From assembly GCA_002869465.1 (NCBI GenBank), contig PKSW01000125.1:1-8468 (forward strand): a stretch of 8,468 nucleotides of DNA. The letters are read 5' to 3'. Origin of the DNA: Marinilabiliales bacterium. GTDB lineage: Bacteria > Bacteroidota > Bacteroidia > Bacteroidales > F082. Below, one piece after another: positions 7,908 to 8,468 of the stretch. A model generated the notes under the pieces. The model worked only from the letters and a program-made list of their open reading frames with translations. It did not search any database and had not been told where the DNA came from. Each line of letters starts with the position of its first letter. Within the stretch, counting starts at the first letter, position 1. Position numbers and translations under genes: made by a program.

Positions 7908-7967
7908 TCGGGTAACCAGTCTGGAACAGTTTTTGACGAAATTCCGTATACTGATTTAGTAATTTCG

Positions 7968-7975
7968 TACCTTTG
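7968..7975 (+). promoter_or_regulatory. Putative -7 box of the ssrA promoter
   Basis: TACCTTTG matches TAnnTTTG exactly and is followed by CATCCC. It lies 34 bases before the mature tmRNA 5' end, leaving a short 5' leader to be trimmed by RNase P. No TTTG occurs at the expected -33 distance; the nearest TTG (7933-7935) is 32 bases upstream, so the upstream element is weak or absent. Confidence 0.55.
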
Positions 7976-7978
7976 CAT

Positions 7979-7992
7979 CCCTTCTAAAAGGG
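7979..7992 (+). other. Small perfect hairpin in the ssrA leader
   Basis: CCCTT at 7979-7983 and AAGGG at 7988-7992 can form a 5-bp stem closed by the tetraloop CTAA. No T run follows, so it is not a standard intrinsic terminator for the upstream gene. It falls at or just after the predicted transcription start and would sit in the pre-tmRNA leader. It could also arise by chance. Confidence 0.4.
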
Positions 7993-8056
7993 GGAGTTCT
8001 TTGACATTTGGGGCTGACCGGTTTTGACAGCAAGTTGAGTGGATAAGTAAGCATGT

Positions 8057-8092
8057 CGAGCCTTGTGATTAAGCTCGTTAATCCGTGTCACA
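8057..8092 (+). other. tmRNA pseudoknot 1
   Basis: Stem 1 pairs CGAGC (8057-8061) with GCTCG (8073-8077). Stem 2 pairs TGTGA (8064-8068), inside the loop of stem 1, with TCACA (8088-8092) downstream. This is an H-type pseudoknot just upstream of the resume codon, where PK1 of tmRNAs is expected. Confidence 0.85.
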
Positions 8093-8104
8093 TACTTTAT
8101 AATT

Positions 8105-8134
8105 GGCGAAAATAATTACGCTCTCGCAGCATAA
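8105..8134 (+). other. tmRNA proteolysis-tag reading frame (GENNYALAA)
   Basis: The frame starts at resume codon GGC (8105-8107) and encodes GENNYALAA, followed by TAA at 8132-8134. The ALAA ending is the usual ClpXP-type degron, to which the tRNA-borne Ala is added at the front during trans-translation. The GE(N/T)NYALAA pattern is characteristic of Bacteroidota tmRNAs. Confidence 0.95.
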
Positions 8135-8410
8135 TCGAAGTTTAGTAGATTAGCTTTATCCCTGGTCTAGGTTACCGGGGACGGGACGGTTCGCGGGTGG
8201 ACATGTTTGATTCCGGCCCGGTTACGGATCGCAAGCAACTTCAAACTGGTTCCGGCTTTGCCTTGAAGCCGGGACGAGATTAAAGAGGCTAAGACAAAGT
8301 TTTGGGCGTTTGCTCCCGCACTTTGTACGAAAACCAATAGCAAACTAAGCATGTAGAAGGCTTATGTGTTCCTTGTTTGGACGAGGGTTCGAATCCCTCC
8401 AGCTCCACAA

Positions 8411-8438
8411 AAAGATGGAAATACCTTTCCGTTTTTTT
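8411..8438 (+). terminator. Rho-independent terminator of ssrA
   Basis: GGAAA (8417-8421) pairs with TTTCC (8426-8430) around the loop TACC. Weaker A-T and G-T pairs extend the stem outward through AAAGAT on the left, and seven T residues follow at 8432-8438. It sits just after the tmRNA 3' end. The remaining 30 bases of the window show nothing recognisable. Confidence 0.8.
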
Positions 8439-8468
8439 AGATAATGGTGAATGGTTATTGTCGTTAGA

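Larger units (their letters stand above)
8010..8407 (+). ncRNA. ssrA: Transfer-messenger RNA (tmRNA)
   Basis: tmRNA, with SmpB, frees ribosomes stalled on broken mRNAs and adds a degradation tag to the unfinished protein. The tRNA-like ends are clear. The acceptor stem pairs GGGGCTG (8010-8016) with CAGCTCC (8400-8406), and the G3-U70 wobble pair and A73 at 8407 are alanine identity elements. The T arm is GAGGG (8383-8387), loop TTCGAAT, CCCTC (8395-8399). The long P2 helix includes CAAG (8031-8034) with CTTG (8372-8375) and ATAAG (8043-8047) with CTTAT (8361-8365). Pseudoknot 1 lies at 8057-8092. The tag frame runs at 8105-8134. Bases after A8407 read CAA, so the CCA tail is not encoded and must be added by nucleotidyltransferase. 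The gene is one-piece, not permuted. Confidence 0.97.

Noticed and set aside
7933..7952. A sigma-70-style promoter (TTGACG and TATACT) before ssrA
   Set aside because: The spacer is only 8 bases, far too short, and the phylum uses TAnnTTTG-type promoters, one of which is present just downstream.
7979..7992. The hairpin after the response regulator as its terminator
   Set aside because: No T run follows the stem, and it lies downstream of the ssrA -7 box.
8167..8352. A 61-codon minus-strand frame at 8167-8352
   Set aside because: It is wholly inside the tmRNA gene, whose structure explains the sequence.
1..8468. Mobile element, CRISPR array, toxin-antitoxin or defence locus
   Set aside because: I found no transposase or integrase gene, no terminal inverted or regularly spaced direct repeats outside the propeller gene, and no defence-type domains. 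The 3' end of ssrA, a common integration site, is followed directly by its terminator with no integrase in view.

Overview
The window looks like ordinary chromosomal DNA from a member of the Bacteroidota. Four independent signs agree. A secreted protein ends in a type IX secretion (T9SS) type A sorting domain. Promoter-like TAnnTTTG boxes lie upstream of two genes. Starts lack obvious Shine-Dalgarno sequences. The tmRNA encodes a GENNYALAA-type tag and has no genomic CCA end. I cannot name a genus from this window.

Layout. Positions 2-664 (+) hold the 3' part of an MltD-like lytic transglycosylase that begins before the window. It overlaps by one base the complete uvrA gene (664-3522, +), the damage-recognition ATPase of nucleotide excision repair. 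After 22 bases comes a LOG-family Rossmann-fold nucleotide phosphoribohydrolase (3545-4258, +). These three probably form one transcription unit. Facing them, with a 4-base gap, is a large secreted FG-GAP/VCBS beta-propeller protein exported by T9SS (6533-4263, -). A 210-base divergent region separates it from a sigma-54-type response regulator (6744-7907, +), which has receiver and AAA+ domains but no DNA-binding domain. About 100 bases further on is the complete ssrA gene for tmRNA (8010-8407, +), with a promoter-like box upstream and an intrinsic terminator at 8411-8438.

How the parts relate. Most are housekeeping functions: wall remodelling, DNA repair, nucleotide salvage or clean-up, and rescue of stalled ribosomes. 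The accessory elements are the surface-exposed propeller protein and the response regulator. The regulator's histidine kinase is not in the window, and its lack of a helix-turn-helix is its most interesting trait. I found no mobile element, CRISPR array, prophage or defence island, and no convincing new multi-gene system. The points worth a second look are protein-level departures: the response regulator's missing DNA-binding domain and its GSFTSA loop, and one incomplete zinc-binding site in UvrA.
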